In this document: positions 1-8,420 of the stretch, in pieces | Position numbering within the stretch: position 1 is the first letter of the stretch | Layout of the letters: each line of letters begins with the position of its first letter | NCBI GenBank assembly: GCA_937915865.1 | Contig: CALGIG010000069.1 | Coordinates: 1 to 34,553 of the forward strand | Source: an uncultured Prolixibacteraceae bacterium | GTDB lineage: Bacteria; Bacteroidota; Bacteroidia; Bacteroidales; Prolixibacteraceae | Reading direction: 5' to 3' | Length of the DNA: 34,553 nt | Position numbers and translations under genes: made by a program | The notes under the pieces: model-generated | Databases searched by the model: none | What the model saw: the letters and a program-made list of their open reading frames with translations, nothing else | Told to the model about the DNA's origin: nothing

Positions 1-149
1 AAACTTGCACCAAGACCAGCACTCATCAATTTTAGGAATGTTCTTCTTTCAAAAGATTTGTCGGGCATATCTTTTTGTTAGGTTAAAAGGGAGCCTAAAT
101 TTAACAACTTTTAACAGACATGAACAAGGAGTTTTTCGATTTAAACCGA

Positions 150-169
150 AAAAAGTAATGTTACTTTTT
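150..169 (-). terminator. Possible terminator of pepP
   Basis: A 9-bp perfect palindrome (AAAAAGTAA / TTACTTTTT, 2-nt loop) overlaps the pepP stop codon. On the minus strand it runs into a short T tract before CGG. The stem is very A/T-rich, so its strength as a terminator is doubtful. Bases 1-149 beyond it hold no gene I can support. Confidence 0.4.
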
Positions 170-1550
170 AACAACGAAGCGATTCTACTTCTTCTATCGT
201 TTTGGGTTTAGGTTTACCTAATCTTTTGAACCCATTTTCAGTAATAAGGAAGTTCTCTTCGTTTCGTATTCCACCAAAGTTTCTGAATTTCTCTATTTCG
301 TTCCAAACAAGAAAATCGTTGAACTTGCTTTCAGATTTCCAAAGATCAATTAATTCGGGAATAAAATATACTCCTGGTTCAATAGTAAAAACGTGCCCTG
401 GCTTAAGTTTTTTCGCAAACCGAAGCGATTTTAGTCCAAATAGTGTGCTTTTGGGTTCGCCATCGTAGCCTACCCATACTTCACCAAGGTCTTCCATATC
501 GTGAACATCGAGCCCCATCATGTGTCCGGTTCCGCATGGGAAGAATAAAGCGTGTGCACCTTCCTCAACAGCCTGATCAACATCGCCTTTCATTAAACCC
601 AAATCTTTCATCGATGTTGCTATTGATTTACAGGCAGCAAAATGGACTTCGCGGAAAGTTGTTCCAGGGGCAATTGTGTTTATAGCAGCTTCGTGAGCTT
701 TTAAGCTAATTTCGTATATCTGCTTTTGTATATCAGTAAATTTCTTACTTACAGGGAAGGTGCTCGACAGGTCTCCGGCGTAATGCATTTTCGATTCGGC
801 ACCTGCATCGACAAGGAATAAATCACCTTCTTTAATTGTATTATGATGTATATGGTTATGAAGAGTTTGCCCGTTGATGGTGGCAATAATTGGAAAAGCG
901 ATATTACAGTCCTGCGCTAAAGCTACTTCATGAATTTGAGCTGCAACTTGGGCTTCGGTCATTCCTGGTTTAGCTATTTTCATGGCAGCAACGTGCATAT
1001 CTACCGATAAATTAACAGCTTTTTCGATTTCTTCGATTTCTTCAGCCGATTTAATTTCTCGTTGGCTTATAACAGCGCGAACAAGGTCGGACGATGCGTT
1101 TACATTAATCTGGTCGGGCCTGATATTTAAAAAGCGAAGGAGTTTAATTTTATTTTCTGGCCGGTAGGGAGGAAGAAAATGTATTTCGCGTCGCGCTGCC
1201 TGGGCTTCTCTTAATATTGTATAGAGTTTTGACATAGGCTGTGTTTCAGTTATACCTGAAAGGATAGCACGTTCGGCTATCGTGGGCTGAGGCCCCATCC
1301 ATACGATGTCGTCAATGGTATAATTATCACCAAAAATAATCTGATGCCCGTTATCAATATCAATTATCGCAGCCAACGAAGGGAAATCAATTCCAAAGTA
1401 ATAAAGAAAAGAACTGTGTTGTCTGAAATGATACGTGTTATCGGGATAATTCATCGGACTTTCATCATTCCCCCAAAAAAGGATAATTCCGGAGCCAATC
1501 TTTTCACTAAGGATTTTTCTTCGTTGAATATATACTTCTGTTTTAAACAT
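168..1550 (-). CDS. pepP: Xaa-Pro aminopeptidase (aminopeptidase P, M24B)
   Basis: 460-residue cytosolic metallopeptidase that removes an N-terminal residue preceding proline. Residues 1-130 form the AMP_N domain (for example GSGIILFWGNDE near 19-30). The pita-bread catalytic domain follows, with all five expected metal ligands visible: D248 (VDAGAE), D260 (AGDLSSTFPV), H343 (GTGHMMGLDVHD), E391 (FTIEPGVYF) and E431 (GGIRNEEN). Length is normal for the family and there is no signal peptide. The gene stands alone on the minus strand, downstream of the initiator tRNA and its terminator. The ATG at 1550 is a good start because the AMP_N domain begins immediately after it. The family assignment is secure; whether it serves nutrition or protein turnover is not visible. 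Confidence 0.95.
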   Translation of the reverse strand: MFKTEVYIQRRKILSEKIGSGIILFWGNDESPMNYPDNTYHFRQHSSFLYYFGIDFPSLAAIIDIDNGHQIIFGDNYTIDDIVWMGPQPTIAERAILSGITETQPMSKLYTILREAQAARREIHFLPPYRPENKIKLLRFLNIRPDQINVNASSDLVRAVISQREIKSAEEIEEIEKAVNLSVDMHVAAMKIAKPGMTEAQVAAQIHEVALAQDCNIAFPIIATINGQTLHNHIHHNTIKEGDLFLVDAGAESKMHYAGDLSSTFPVSKKFTDIQKQIYEISLKAHEAAINTIAPGTTFREVHFAACKSIATSMKDLGLMKGDVDQAVEEGAHALFFPCGTGHMMGLDVHDMEDLGEVWVGYDGEPKSTLFGLKSLRFAKKLKPGHVFTIEPGVYFIPELIDLWKSESKFNDFLVWNEIEKFRNFGGIRNEENFLITENGFKRLGKPKPKTIEEVESLRC

Positions 1551-1630
1551 ATTTTCAAATTTTAAAGCGATAAAGTTAGAAATATGATTCGAATATATTC
1601 TTCATATTTTCAAAAAACCAATATGGCCTA

Positions 1631-1666
1631 ATAAAAAAGCCTTGATCTAAATATAGACCAAGGCTT
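1631..1666 (-). terminator. Rho-independent terminator after tRNA-fMet
   Basis: An 8-bp perfect stem (AAGCCTTG / CAAGGCTT) extends by three more pairs past one mismatch. On the minus strand it is followed by TTTTTTAT. It lies 6 bases past the tRNA 3' end, so it should end the tRNA transcript and separate it from pepP. Confidence 0.75.
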
Positions 1667-1671
1667 GAAAG

Positions 1672-1744
1672 TAGCGGGGGCACGACTCGAACGTGCGGCC
1701 TTTGGGTTATGAGCCCAACGAGCTACCAACTGCTCCACCCCGCA
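1672..1744 (-). tRNA. Initiator tRNA-fMet (anticodon CAT)
   Basis: A 73-nt cloverleaf with anticodon CAT at 1711-1709. D stem (GAGC/GCTC), T stem (GCACG/CGTGC) and T loop (TTCGAGT) are all intact. Three initiator hallmarks are visible: positions 1 and 72 do not pair (T1 opposite T72), three consecutive G:C pairs close the anticodon stem (GGG...CCC), and the D stem has A11:T24. These known identity elements separate it from elongator tRNA-Met. The discriminator is A73. CCA is not encoded (the DNA continues CTTTC), so it must be added after transcription. It lies alone between pepP and the M23 peptidase gene. Confidence 0.95.
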
Positions 1745-1811
1745 ATGTATTTTATGATTTTAATCGTCTTTAGAACTTTGCCCTGCCTATTTTTCTTCAG
1801 CTAAGCGGGTG

Positions 1812-1819
1812 CAAATATA
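1812..1819 (-). promoter_or_regulatory. Candidate -7 box for tRNA-fMet
   Basis: On the minus strand this reads TATATTTG, a perfect match to the Bacteroidota -7 consensus TAnnTTTG. It would start transcription about 60 bases upstream of the tRNA. No good -33 TTTG lies at the usual 19-21 bp spacing, so this is tentative. Confidence 0.35.
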
Positions 1820-1962
1820 TATGATGTTTTTAAATTTTCCTAATATTCCTCAAAAAATATCTATGGGTTTTTAATGCTGTTTCCATTACTTGCATTAATA
1901 AATGGCGCTTCAGCTTCATTTTCTCTAATTTCTTCTAATTTTGTTGAACGAAAAATAGGGAA

Positions 1963-2826
1963 ATGAACAGGAAAGAGCTTGGGAAAAAAATATTTCAAAT
2001 GCTGAAAGACCATTATCGGTTAATCATTTACAACGATTCATCGATTCAAACTGTCTGGAGTATCAAGCTAACTCCAATAAGAGTAATGACCCTTGGTGGA
2101 CTTGGAGCTGTCGTTTTAATTTTGTTAACCACTATCATAATTGCTTATACTCCTCTTCGCGAAAATATTCCAGGTTATCCTAGCGCAAAAGTCAGGCAGC
2201 AAATAATATATAATTACATGAAAGTTGATTCACTTGAAAATGAAATAAGGGTTCGTGATAACTATTTTGAGAAAATAAAAACATTGTTTCGAGGAGAAGT
2301 GCCTGCCGACGAAACCAATGCTTCTGCTAACGCATTAAAAACTTACGATGTAAAATTCAAAAATATCAATGTCGACTCTGTTTTCCAGGATAAATTAGAA
2401 GAAGAGAAGCAGAATTTGTCATTATCACGAAATTCTGCAAAACTACCAAGTATTGCTAATATTCATTTTTTCACACCACTGAGAGGTTTAATTACGAATA
2501 AATTCAATACAAAGACAGAGCATTTGGCCGTTGATATTGTCGGCAGTCCAAATTCCCGGATTTCTTGTGTACTTGATGGTACTGTAATTTTCTCAGGATG
2601 GACAATGGATACCGGCTATTCAATTTACATTCAACACGAGAATAATCTGGTTTCGGTATATAAGCACAATGCCGAGCTATTAAAGGATGTTGGCGATAAG
2701 GTGAGAGCTGGCGAAGTAATAGCAATAATGGGTAATACTGGAGAATTAACTACAGGGCCACACCTTCATTTCGAGCTTTGGCACAATGGCACAGCACTTG
2801 ATCCGGAAACCTACATCGATTTTTAG
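1963..2826 (+). CDS. Membrane-anchored M23 (LytM-type) metallopeptidase
   Basis: 287 residues. A short cytoplasmic N-terminus is followed by one membrane helix (about 41-62) and a partly helical linker. The C-terminal M23 domain (about 168-287) would face the periplasm. The zinc-site motifs are intact: H187xxxD191 and H267-L-H269 (GPHLHFELW), plus H235. The domain is therefore expected to cleave peptidoglycan cross-bridges, or to act as a divisome or elongasome regulator. Its stop codon is 4 bases before dxr, suggesting one transcript with dxr, rseP and tatA. The ATG at 1963 leaves the usual short basic segment before the membrane helix. The exact cleavage target cannot be read from sequence. 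Confidence 0.88.
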   Translation: MNRKELGKKIFQMLKDHYRLIIYNDSSIQTVWSIKLTPIRVMTLGGLGAVVLILLTTIIIAYTPLRENIPGYPSAKVRQQIIYNYMKVDSLENEIRVRDNYFEKIKTLFRGEVPADETNASANALKTYDVKFKNINVDSVFQDKLEEEKQNLSLSRNSAKLPSIANIHFFTPLRGLITNKFNTKTEHLAVDIVGSPNSRISCVLDGTVIFSGWTMDTGYSIYIQHENNLVSVYKHNAELLKDVGDKVRAGEVIAIMGNTGELTTGPHLHFELWHNGTALDPETYIDF

Positions 2827-2830
2827 AAGT

Positions 2831-3997
2831 ATGAAGAAACACATAGCAATATTAGGGGCAACTGGTTCAATTGGGACACAGACCCTTGAAGTAATTGATA
2901 AAAATCCAGATTTATTTGAGGTTGAGGTGCTTACAGCAAATAATAATACTCGTTTATTAATTGAGCAAGCTAAAAAATTTCAGCCCAACGTGGTTGTAAT
3001 TTCAAACTCATGTCATTACGAAGAGGTTTTGCAAGCACTTAAAAATGAACCGATAAAAGTTTATGCCGGTCGCGAAGCGTTACAACAGGTGGTCGAAATG
3101 TCGTCAATCGATATTGTGGTTACTGCAATGGTTGGATATTCCGGTTTAATTCCTACCTGTAATGCTATTAAAGCGGGGAAGCATATTGCTTTGGCCAATA
3201 AGGAAACACTGGTTGTTGCCGGAGAAATAATTAATCAATTGGCTATTGAAAACAAAATAAATATCTTTCCTGTTGATTCAGAGCACTCTGCTATATTTCA
3301 ATGCCTTGTTGGAGAAATAAACAATGAAATAGAAAAGATTTATCTTACCGCATCAGGTGGTCCTTTCAGAGGTTTTTCTTTGGAACAACTGGCCAAAGTA
3401 ACCAAAGCCGATGCGCTTAAGCATCCGAACTGGGATATGGGCGCTAAAATCACCATCGATTCGGCTTCAATGATGAACAAAGGTTTTGAAGTTATAGAGG
3501 CTAAATGGCTTTTTGGATTAAAGCCCGAGCAGATTGATGTTATTGTACACCCGCAAAGTATTGTTCATTCGATAGTTCAGTTTGTCGATGGTTCTATGAA
3601 AGCACAAATGGGACTTCCTGATATGAAATTACCAATTCAGTATGCTTTGAGTTTTCCGGAACGCTTATATTCATCGTTTAGAAGATTTAACTTTTTAGAT
3701 TATCCCAAACTTACTTTTGAACAGCCAAATACAAAAAATTTTCGTAACCTTGCACTCGCTTTCGAAGCTCTTAATCAAGGCGGAAATATGCCTTGCATTT
3801 TAAATGCAGCAAACGAAGTAGTGGTTCATGCTTTTCTGAACGACAAAATTAGTTTTCTTCAAATGCCTGAAATTATTGAACAAGTAATGATGAAAGCTAC
3901 ATTTATAAAAAATCCATCGCTTGATGATTATATACAAAGCGACAAGGAAGTAAGGATCATGACAGCAGCAAAGGTAAAAAACCTTGTAGTACAATAA
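2831..3997 (+). CDS. dxr: 1-deoxy-D-xylulose 5-phosphate reductoisomerase
   Basis: 388-residue cytosolic enzyme of the MEP isoprenoid pathway. It converts DXP to 2-C-methyl-D-erythritol 4-phosphate with NADPH and a divalent metal. The NADPH-binding loop GATGSIG is at 9-15. Metal ligands D149 and E151 (PVDSEH) and E220 (MNKGFE) are present, with the flexible-loop region around HPNWDMG at 198-204. The length is close to that of the E. coli enzyme. The frame stays open further upstream, but the ATG at 2831 gives the conserved N-terminus MKKHIAILGATG and avoids overlap with the M23 gene. It sits 4 bases after that gene and 11 bases before rseP, the usual operon spacing. Confidence 0.97.
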   Translation: MKKHIAILGATGSIGTQTLEVIDKNPDLFEVEVLTANNNTRLLIEQAKKFQPNVVVISNSCHYEEVLQALKNEPIKVYAGREALQQVVEMSSIDIVVTAMVGYSGLIPTCNAIKAGKHIALANKETLVVAGEIINQLAIENKINIFPVDSEHSAIFQCLVGEINNEIEKIYLTASGGPFRGFSLEQLAKVTKADALKHPNWDMGAKITIDSASMMNKGFEVIEAKWLFGLKPEQIDVIVHPQSIVHSIVQFVDGSMKAQMGLPDMKLPIQYALSFPERLYSSFRRFNFLDYPKLTFEQPNTKNFRNLALAFEALNQGGNMPCILNAANEVVVHAFLNDKISFLQMPEIIEQVMMKATFIKNPSLDDYIQSDKEVRIMTAAKVKNLVVQ

Positions 3998-4008
3998 ATA
4001 AGAAATAG

Positions 4009-5343
4009 ATGGAAGTATTTTTAATAAAGGCGGCACAACTTGTTTTAAGCTTATCGCTTTTGGTTATTATTCACGAATTTGGTCACTTCATTTTTGCACG
4101 GATTTTTAAGACTAGAGTTGAGAAATTCTATCTGTTTTTTGATCCTTGGTTTTCTTTATTTAAGGTGAAAAAAGGTGAAACAGAATATGGCGTTGGCTGG
4201 CTCCCGCTTGGGGGATATGTAAAAATATCCGGTATGATTGACGAATCGATGGATAAGGAAGCGATGAAACTACCGCCACAACCTTATGAATTCCGGTCAA
4301 AGAAATCGTGGCAAAGGTTGTTAATCATGATCGGAGGCGTTTTAATGAATTTTATACTTGCCTTCGTTTTATATATTGGAGTTTTGTATGCCTGGGGCGA
4401 ACAATACTTGCCAACCGCTAATATGAAATATGGTATTGAAGTTGATTCTGTTGGAATGAAAATCGGACTTCAAAATGGCGATAAAATACTTTCGGTTGAA
4501 AATATGCCTGTTGAAAATTTTCGAAAAATTATACCAACGGTTATATTAGATAAAGCTCATACCATTCAGATTGAGCGTGATGGAAAAAGGATTGATATTG
4601 AAATATCTGATGATGATTTAGCCTTATTAATTAAAAGTAAGGGAGCGGTTTTATCGTTTCGTATTCCATTCGAATACACGGTTGGAAAATTTACCAAAAA
4701 ATCTGTTGCCAAAGAAGCTGGACTTAAAGTTGGCGATAAGATTTTAGGGATGAATGGTAAAACTTATGAGTTTAATGATCAGTTTAGAAATGCTTTACAG
4801 GATAGTATCGGTAAAAAGGTTGTTTTAAATGTGTTGCGAAACAACCAGAAGCTGGATTTTCCTTTGCTTATTCCACAGGAAGGAGTTCTTGGTATCGCAT
4901 TAGACCTTGATTTAGAGAAAGTTTTCGAATTTAAAACAATCCGATATAGTTTGATTGAATCGATTCCTGCCGGGCTTACCCGAGGTATCAGTACGATTAA
5001 TGATTACCTGAAGCAATTTAAGCTGATATTTTCTCCAAAAACCAAGGCCTACGAAAATTTAGGCGGTTTTATAGCGATTGGAAATATTTTCCCCGGAGCC
5101 TGGAGTTGGTACGATTTCTGGAATATGACAGCTTTCCTTTCGATAATTCTTGGTGTGATGAACTTATTACCAATTCCTGCACTTGATGGCGGGCATGTAA
5201 TGTTCCTGCTTTATGAAATGGTTACTGGACGTAAACCTGGAGATAAATTCCTCGAATATGCCCAGATAACAGGAATGGTATTGTTATTAGCCTTGGTTAT
5301 TTATGCCAATGGGAATGATATTTTTAAACTAATATTCAAATAA
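4009..5343 (+). CDS. rseP: Site-2 protease RseP (intramembrane zinc metalloprotease)
   Basis: 444-residue inner-membrane protease of the M50 family, which cuts transmembrane substrates such as anti-sigma factors or signal-peptide remnants. HEFGH at 22-26 in the first membrane helix provides H22, E23 and H26. LDG at 392-394 (PIPALDGGH) supplies the third zinc ligand. Between them are two PDZ-like segments (about 125-205 and 210-295), each containing a KxGDKIL-type strand. Further membrane helices lie near 105-125 and 420-440. It follows dxr by 11 bases, a pairing common in Bacteroidota. The natural substrate is not evident here. Confidence 0.95.
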   Translation: MEVFLIKAAQLVLSLSLLVIIHEFGHFIFARIFKTRVEKFYLFFDPWFSLFKVKKGETEYGVGWLPLGGYVKISGMIDESMDKEAMKLPPQPYEFRSKKSWQRLLIMIGGVLMNFILAFVLYIGVLYAWGEQYLPTANMKYGIEVDSVGMKIGLQNGDKILSVENMPVENFRKIIPTVILDKAHTIQIERDGKRIDIEISDDDLALLIKSKGAVLSFRIPFEYTVGKFTKKSVAKEAGLKVGDKILGMNGKTYEFNDQFRNALQDSIGKKVVLNVLRNNQKLDFPLLIPQEGVLGIALDLDLEKVFEFKTIRYSLIESIPAGLTRGISTINDYLKQFKLIFSPKTKAYENLGGFIAIGNIFPGAWSWYDFWNMTAFLSIILGVMNLLPIPALDGGHVMFLLYEMVTGRKPGDKFLEYAQITGMVLLLALVIYANGNDIFKLIFK

Positions 5344-5366
5344 ATTTCTGTAGTTGTAAATTTTTC

Positions 5367-5374
5367 TACTTTTG
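5367..5374 (+). promoter_or_regulatory. Candidate -7 box for tatA
   Basis: TACTTTTG matches TAnnTTTG perfectly and lies 24 bases before the tatA start, giving a plausible short leader. The -33 element at the right spacing is only a weak T-rich match. It suggests tatA can be expressed apart from rseP. Confidence 0.4.
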
Positions 5375-5398
5375 TAAAAACCTTTTAAACTTTATAGT

Positions 5399-5590
5399 AT
5401 GAACTTATCTATTATCGCTGGTGTAATTGGGGCACAAGAACTGATCGTTATTTTGGTCGTTGTTGTTTTGTTGTTTGGAGGAACCAAAATTCCTGAATTG
5501 ATGAAAGGTTTAGGTAAAGGGATCAAGGAATTCAAGAACGCTTCAAAAGAGGATGAGCCTAAAAAAGAATCGGAAAAGCTCGAAAAATAA
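5399..5590 (+). CDS. tatA: Sec-independent translocase protein TatA
   Basis: 63-residue TatA/E family protein that assembles to form the passage for folded twin-arginine substrates. It has a short periplasmic N-terminus, one membrane helix (about 13-29), the FGGTKIPEL hinge motif (26-34), an amphipathic helix (35-50) and a charged tail rich in Lys and Glu. A polar Gln lies just before the helix, as is common in TatA. No tatC is in the window. Two twin-arginine oxidoreductases at 24.4-28.2 kb are likely clients. It is the last gene of the M23-dxr-rseP-tatA block, followed by a terminator. Confidence 0.93.
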   Translation: MNLSIIAGVIGAQELIVILVVVVLLFGGTKIPELMKGLGKGIKEFKNASKEDEPKKESEKLEK

Positions 5591-5606
5591 TAGTAAATTT
5601 GTTGCA

Positions 5607-5625
5607 ATAAGTTGTTGTAACTTAT
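5607..5625. repeat. Short inverted repeat after tatA
   Basis: ATAAGTT / AACTTAT, a 7-bp perfect stem with a 5-nt loop, lies 16 bases past the tatA stop. It has no T tract. It may be a 3'-end stabilising hairpin or chance in AT-rich DNA. Confidence 0.35.
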
Positions 5626-5667
5626 GTTATTATGGCGGTTTCTAAACCCCAGGGCCGTTAAAATTGG

Positions 5668-5705
5668 GAAGCCAGGTAGTTTTCAATCTGCCTGGCTTCT
5701 TTTTG
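5668..5705 (+). terminator. Terminator between tatA and the PBP gene
   Basis: A 12-bp stem (GAAGCCAGGTAG / CTGCCTGGCTTC, one G-T wobble) with an 8-nt loop is followed by TTTTTT on the plus strand. The two flanking genes converge. The minus-strand side has only a short T stretch, so the element is strongest for tatA but may act on both. Confidence 0.85.
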
Positions 5706-5717
5706 ATTACATTTCTT

Positions 5718-8063
5718 TTAGAAAAATTCTTCTGAATTATCCTGTTCCTGTTCAATACTTTCGGGGTCAGTACAATTGATGTCAACGGTAAGGGTGCCAG
5801 GACGTTCGAAATCAGTATATTCGTGATATGGTAAGCTTTTGTCGGCATACACTTTCCGCATAAAATAACCCCAAATTGGCAAAGACATCCGGGCTCCTTG
5901 TCCCGATTGCAAGTCGTCGAAATGAATACTCCGTAATTCTCCCCCAGTCCATGCTCCATTTACTAATTCAGGAGTAACGCCAATAAACCATCCATCAGAA
6001 TGGTTCTGTGTTGTACCAGTTTTACCAGCTATTGGTCCTTTAAACCCACCATAATCGGGGCTCCACCTTAGTCTTCCTCCTGAACCAAAATCGACTACAC
6101 CTTTCATAAGGTCAATCATAAGGTAAGCGGTCTGTTCGTCAATTGCGTCGTGCTTTTCGGCCTGAAACGTCGAAAGTATATTTCCGTGACGGTCTTCAAT
6201 TTTGGTAATAAAAATTGGTTGTGTATAAACACCTTTATTCGCAAAAGTGCCATAAGCTCCAATCATTTCATAAAGTGTAATGTCTGATGTTCCCAGAAAC
6301 ATCGATGGTACAGGATCAATCGGACTATAAACCCCCATTTTTTTCATAATATCGGCAACCGATTGCGGGTTATACTGCTTCATAATCCAAGCCGATACCT
6401 GATTTACTGAATGGGCCAACCCCCATTTTAAAGTTACCATTTTGTTGTCGAACTTGGTTTTGTCAGAGTTTTTTGCTTCCCAAACTTTTCCATCGGGCAA
6501 AATAAATTGCTGTGGAACATTGGGAACTTTACTGCAGGGCGACATCCCGTTTTGCATGGCAAGAGTATACAAGAAGGGTTTAACTGTTGAACCGACCTGT
6601 CTTTTTCCTCCTTTAACCATATCGTACATAAAATGTCTGTAGTCTGGACCTCCAACGTATGCTTTTACATGGCCGGTCTTTACTTCCATCGACAAGAAAG
6701 AGGAGCGTAAAATGCCGATATAATATTTCATCGAATCGAGCGGAGACATCAAAGTGTCACGGTCTCCCTTGTATGAGAACACAGTCATTTCAACCGGCTT
6801 GTTAAAATCCTTTTTGATTTCTTCCCACGATTTACCCGCATTTTTGGCAACCCAATAACGTTTGGTTTGTTTTATCGATTGTTCGAGGATTTTGTCAACA
6901 TCCTCAGTTGAAAGATCATTCGAAAATGGCCTGTTTTTTAATACTCTGAGATGCTTGTTGAAGGATGGCTGAAGGTTGTTTTTCAGGTGATACGTAAGTG
7001 ACTCTTCAGCATATTTTTGCATATGGGAATCAATAGTAGTGATAATTTTCAAACCATCGCGATAAAGGTTGTACGGGGTACCATCTGCTTTTTTATTCTT
7101 CTTACACCATCCATATACCGGGTTGTTTTCCCATTCAATAGAATCTTCTTTATATTTTTGAAATTGCCATGATGCGTAATCAGATCGTTTAGGTTTATCT
7201 GCATTTAAAGTTTGACGCAGGTATTCCCTAAAATAAGGAGCTAAACCTGTTTTAAAATCAACCTTATGATAATCAAGGCTCAGAGGTTTAGCTTGTGCGG
7301 TTCTGCATTCATCCTTAGATATATACCCGTATTTCTCCATTTGATCAAGAACAACATTTCTTCGTTCAAGAGTAAGTTCGGGCCGGCGAACCGGGTTATA
7401 CAGCGAAGAGTTTTTGGCCATGCCAACCAGCATCGCACTTTGTTCAAGTGTCAGGTTTTTGGGAGAAGTGTTAAAATAAATGGAAGCTGCAGATTTTATT
7501 CCTACTGCAAGGTTCAAAAAATCATATTTATTAAGGTACATCGTCAGAATCTCTTCTTTGGTGTAACTTTTTTCAAGTTTAACCGCAATTACCCATTCTT
7601 TAAATTTACGCAAAACTAATTGTATCTTGCTATGTAGATTATCTCTCGGGAAAAGCATTTTTGCTAGTTGCTGACTAATTGTGCTCCCGCCTCCAGAGTT
7701 TGAGTCGCCTGTTACAATTCCTTTCACAACCCGAATAAGGCCTCTGACATCGATTCCTGAGTGGTTATAATACCTAACATCCTCGGTTGCAACTAAAGCA
7801 TTTAAGAGAACTGGGCTAAGTTCTTCGTAGTTTACGTAACTTCGGTTTTCTTTAAAATAAGTGCCAAGAACAACTCCGTCAGCCGATACTACCTCCGATG
7901 CGAGCAAACTTTCCGGATTCTCCAGATCTTCGAATGTTGGCATAAAACCAAACCATCCCTGGGCAATCATAAAAAACATCAAAAAAGTAACAATAACTCC
8001 TGAAACATATATAATCCAAAATACGCGGATATATTTTTTATATACTGAAATATCTTTTCCCAT
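5718..8063 (-). CDS. mrcA: Class A penicillin-binding protein (PBP1A-type)
   Basis: 781-residue bifunctional peptidoglycan synthase anchored in the inner membrane by one helix (about 13-35). The GT51 glycosyltransferase domain (about 55-250) has catalytic E94 in ATEDVRYYNH and the GGSTISQQLAK block (125-135). The transpeptidase domain (about 455-750) has the acyl-serine S492 in STVK (492-495), SVN (552-554) and KTG (681-683). All catalytic motifs of both activities are present. The region of about 290-440 between the domains is long and charged. The C-terminal tail is acidic (EQEQDNSEEFF). It is transcribed alone, convergent with tatA and divergent from topA. Confidence 0.95.
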   Translation of the reverse strand: MGKDISVYKKYIRVFWIIYVSGVIVTFLMFFMIAQGWFGFMPTFEDLENPESLLASEVVSADGVVLGTYFKENRSYVNYEELSPVLLNALVATEDVRYYNHSGIDVRGLIRVVKGIVTGDSNSGGGSTISQQLAKMLFPRDNLHSKIQLVLRKFKEWVIAVKLEKSYTKEEILTMYLNKYDFLNLAVGIKSAASIYFNTSPKNLTLEQSAMLVGMAKNSSLYNPVRRPELTLERRNVVLDQMEKYGYISKDECRTAQAKPLSLDYHKVDFKTGLAPYFREYLRQTLNADKPKRSDYASWQFQKYKEDSIEWENNPVYGWCKKNKKADGTPYNLYRDGLKIITTIDSHMQKYAEESLTYHLKNNLQPSFNKHLRVLKNRPFSNDLSTEDVDKILEQSIKQTKRYWVAKNAGKSWEEIKKDFNKPVEMTVFSYKGDRDTLMSPLDSMKYYIGILRSSFLSMEVKTGHVKAYVGGPDYRHFMYDMVKGGKRQVGSTVKPFLYTLAMQNGMSPCSKVPNVPQQFILPDGKVWEAKNSDKTKFDNKMVTLKWGLAHSVNQVSAWIMKQYNPQSVADIMKKMGVYSPIDPVPSMFLGTSDITLYEMIGAYGTFANKGVYTQPIFITKIEDRHGNILSTFQAEKHDAIDEQTAYLMIDLMKGVVDFGSGGRLRWSPDYGGFKGPIAGKTGTTQNHSDGWFIGVTPELVNGAWTGGELRSIHFDDLQSGQGARMSLPIWGYFMRKVYADKSLPYHEYTDFERPGTLTVDINCTDPESIEQEQDNSEEFF

Positions 8064-8171
8064 TAACTAATAGTTTGGAGTTTCGCCGACAAAGATAATT
8101 AAACCGAAAGATTTCTTTTGAAATAATGGATATTGTATTGATTCATTTAATTTGAATTTAGGTAATTTATC

Positions 8172-8190
8172 TACAAATAACGCATTTGTA
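8172..8190. repeat. Inverted repeat in the PBP/topA gap
   Basis: TACAAAT / ATTTGTA, a perfect 7-bp inverted repeat with a 5-bp centre (AACGC), lies in the divergent promoter region. It has the size and symmetry of an operator for a dimeric regulator, but only one copy is seen and the DNA is AT-rich. Confidence 0.3.
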
Positions 8191-8283
8191 TTTTGAACAT
8201 TAATTGATTGATAATTAGTTCATTTAATATGTATCTCCCGACTAGGAATGCTCTCCGTAATCACTGAATATTTACATGCACCA

Positions 8284-8291
8284 CAAAAGTA
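8284..8291 (-). promoter_or_regulatory. Candidate -7 box for the PBP gene
   Basis: The minus strand reads TACTTTTG, a perfect TAnnTTTG. A TTTG lies 24 bases upstream of it, slightly further than usual. It would imply a leader of roughly 215 bases, which is long, so a closer promoter may exist. Confidence 0.3.
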
Positions 8292-8351
8292 CCTTTCAAA
8301 TAAATTAATCATTTTCAAATAAATATGGTTTTAAATTTTTGCCATTTATAT

Positions 8352-8383
8352 TTTGAAGTTAGCATTTCCTTTTCTTTAATTTG
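8352..8383 (+). promoter_or_regulatory. topA promoter (TTTG-N20-TTAATTTG)
   Basis: TTTG at 8352-8355 is followed after exactly 20 bases by TTAATTTG at 8376-8383, seven of eight matches to TAnnTTTG. Transcription would start near 8390, about 30 bases before the topA ATG. Spacing and composition fit the primary sigma factor of Bacteroidota. Confidence 0.6.
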
Positions 8384-8420
8384 CACAAATTTTTGAACAG
8401 AACTATAAACAACCAGATAC

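Larger units (their letters stand above)
8064..8420. other. Divergent intergenic region, PBP gene / topA
   Basis: 357 bases without a gene. It holds a candidate minus-strand -7 box, a short inverted repeat and a good topA promoter, all listed separately. Nothing resembling an RNA gene or coding frame was seen. Confidence 0.6.

Noticed and set aside
5..211. 68-codon open frame on the plus strand at the window start
   Set aside because: No recognisable protein features, overlaps the pepP 3' end and its hairpin, and composition looks like chance.
1591..1600. GAATATATTC palindrome upstream of pepP
   Set aside because: A short A/T palindrome of this kind is expected by chance in AT-rich DNA and is not at a sensible promoter position.
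2786..2830. Upstream extension of dxr
   Set aside because: It would overlap the M23 gene by 41 bases and add residues absent from the conserved Dxr N-terminus.
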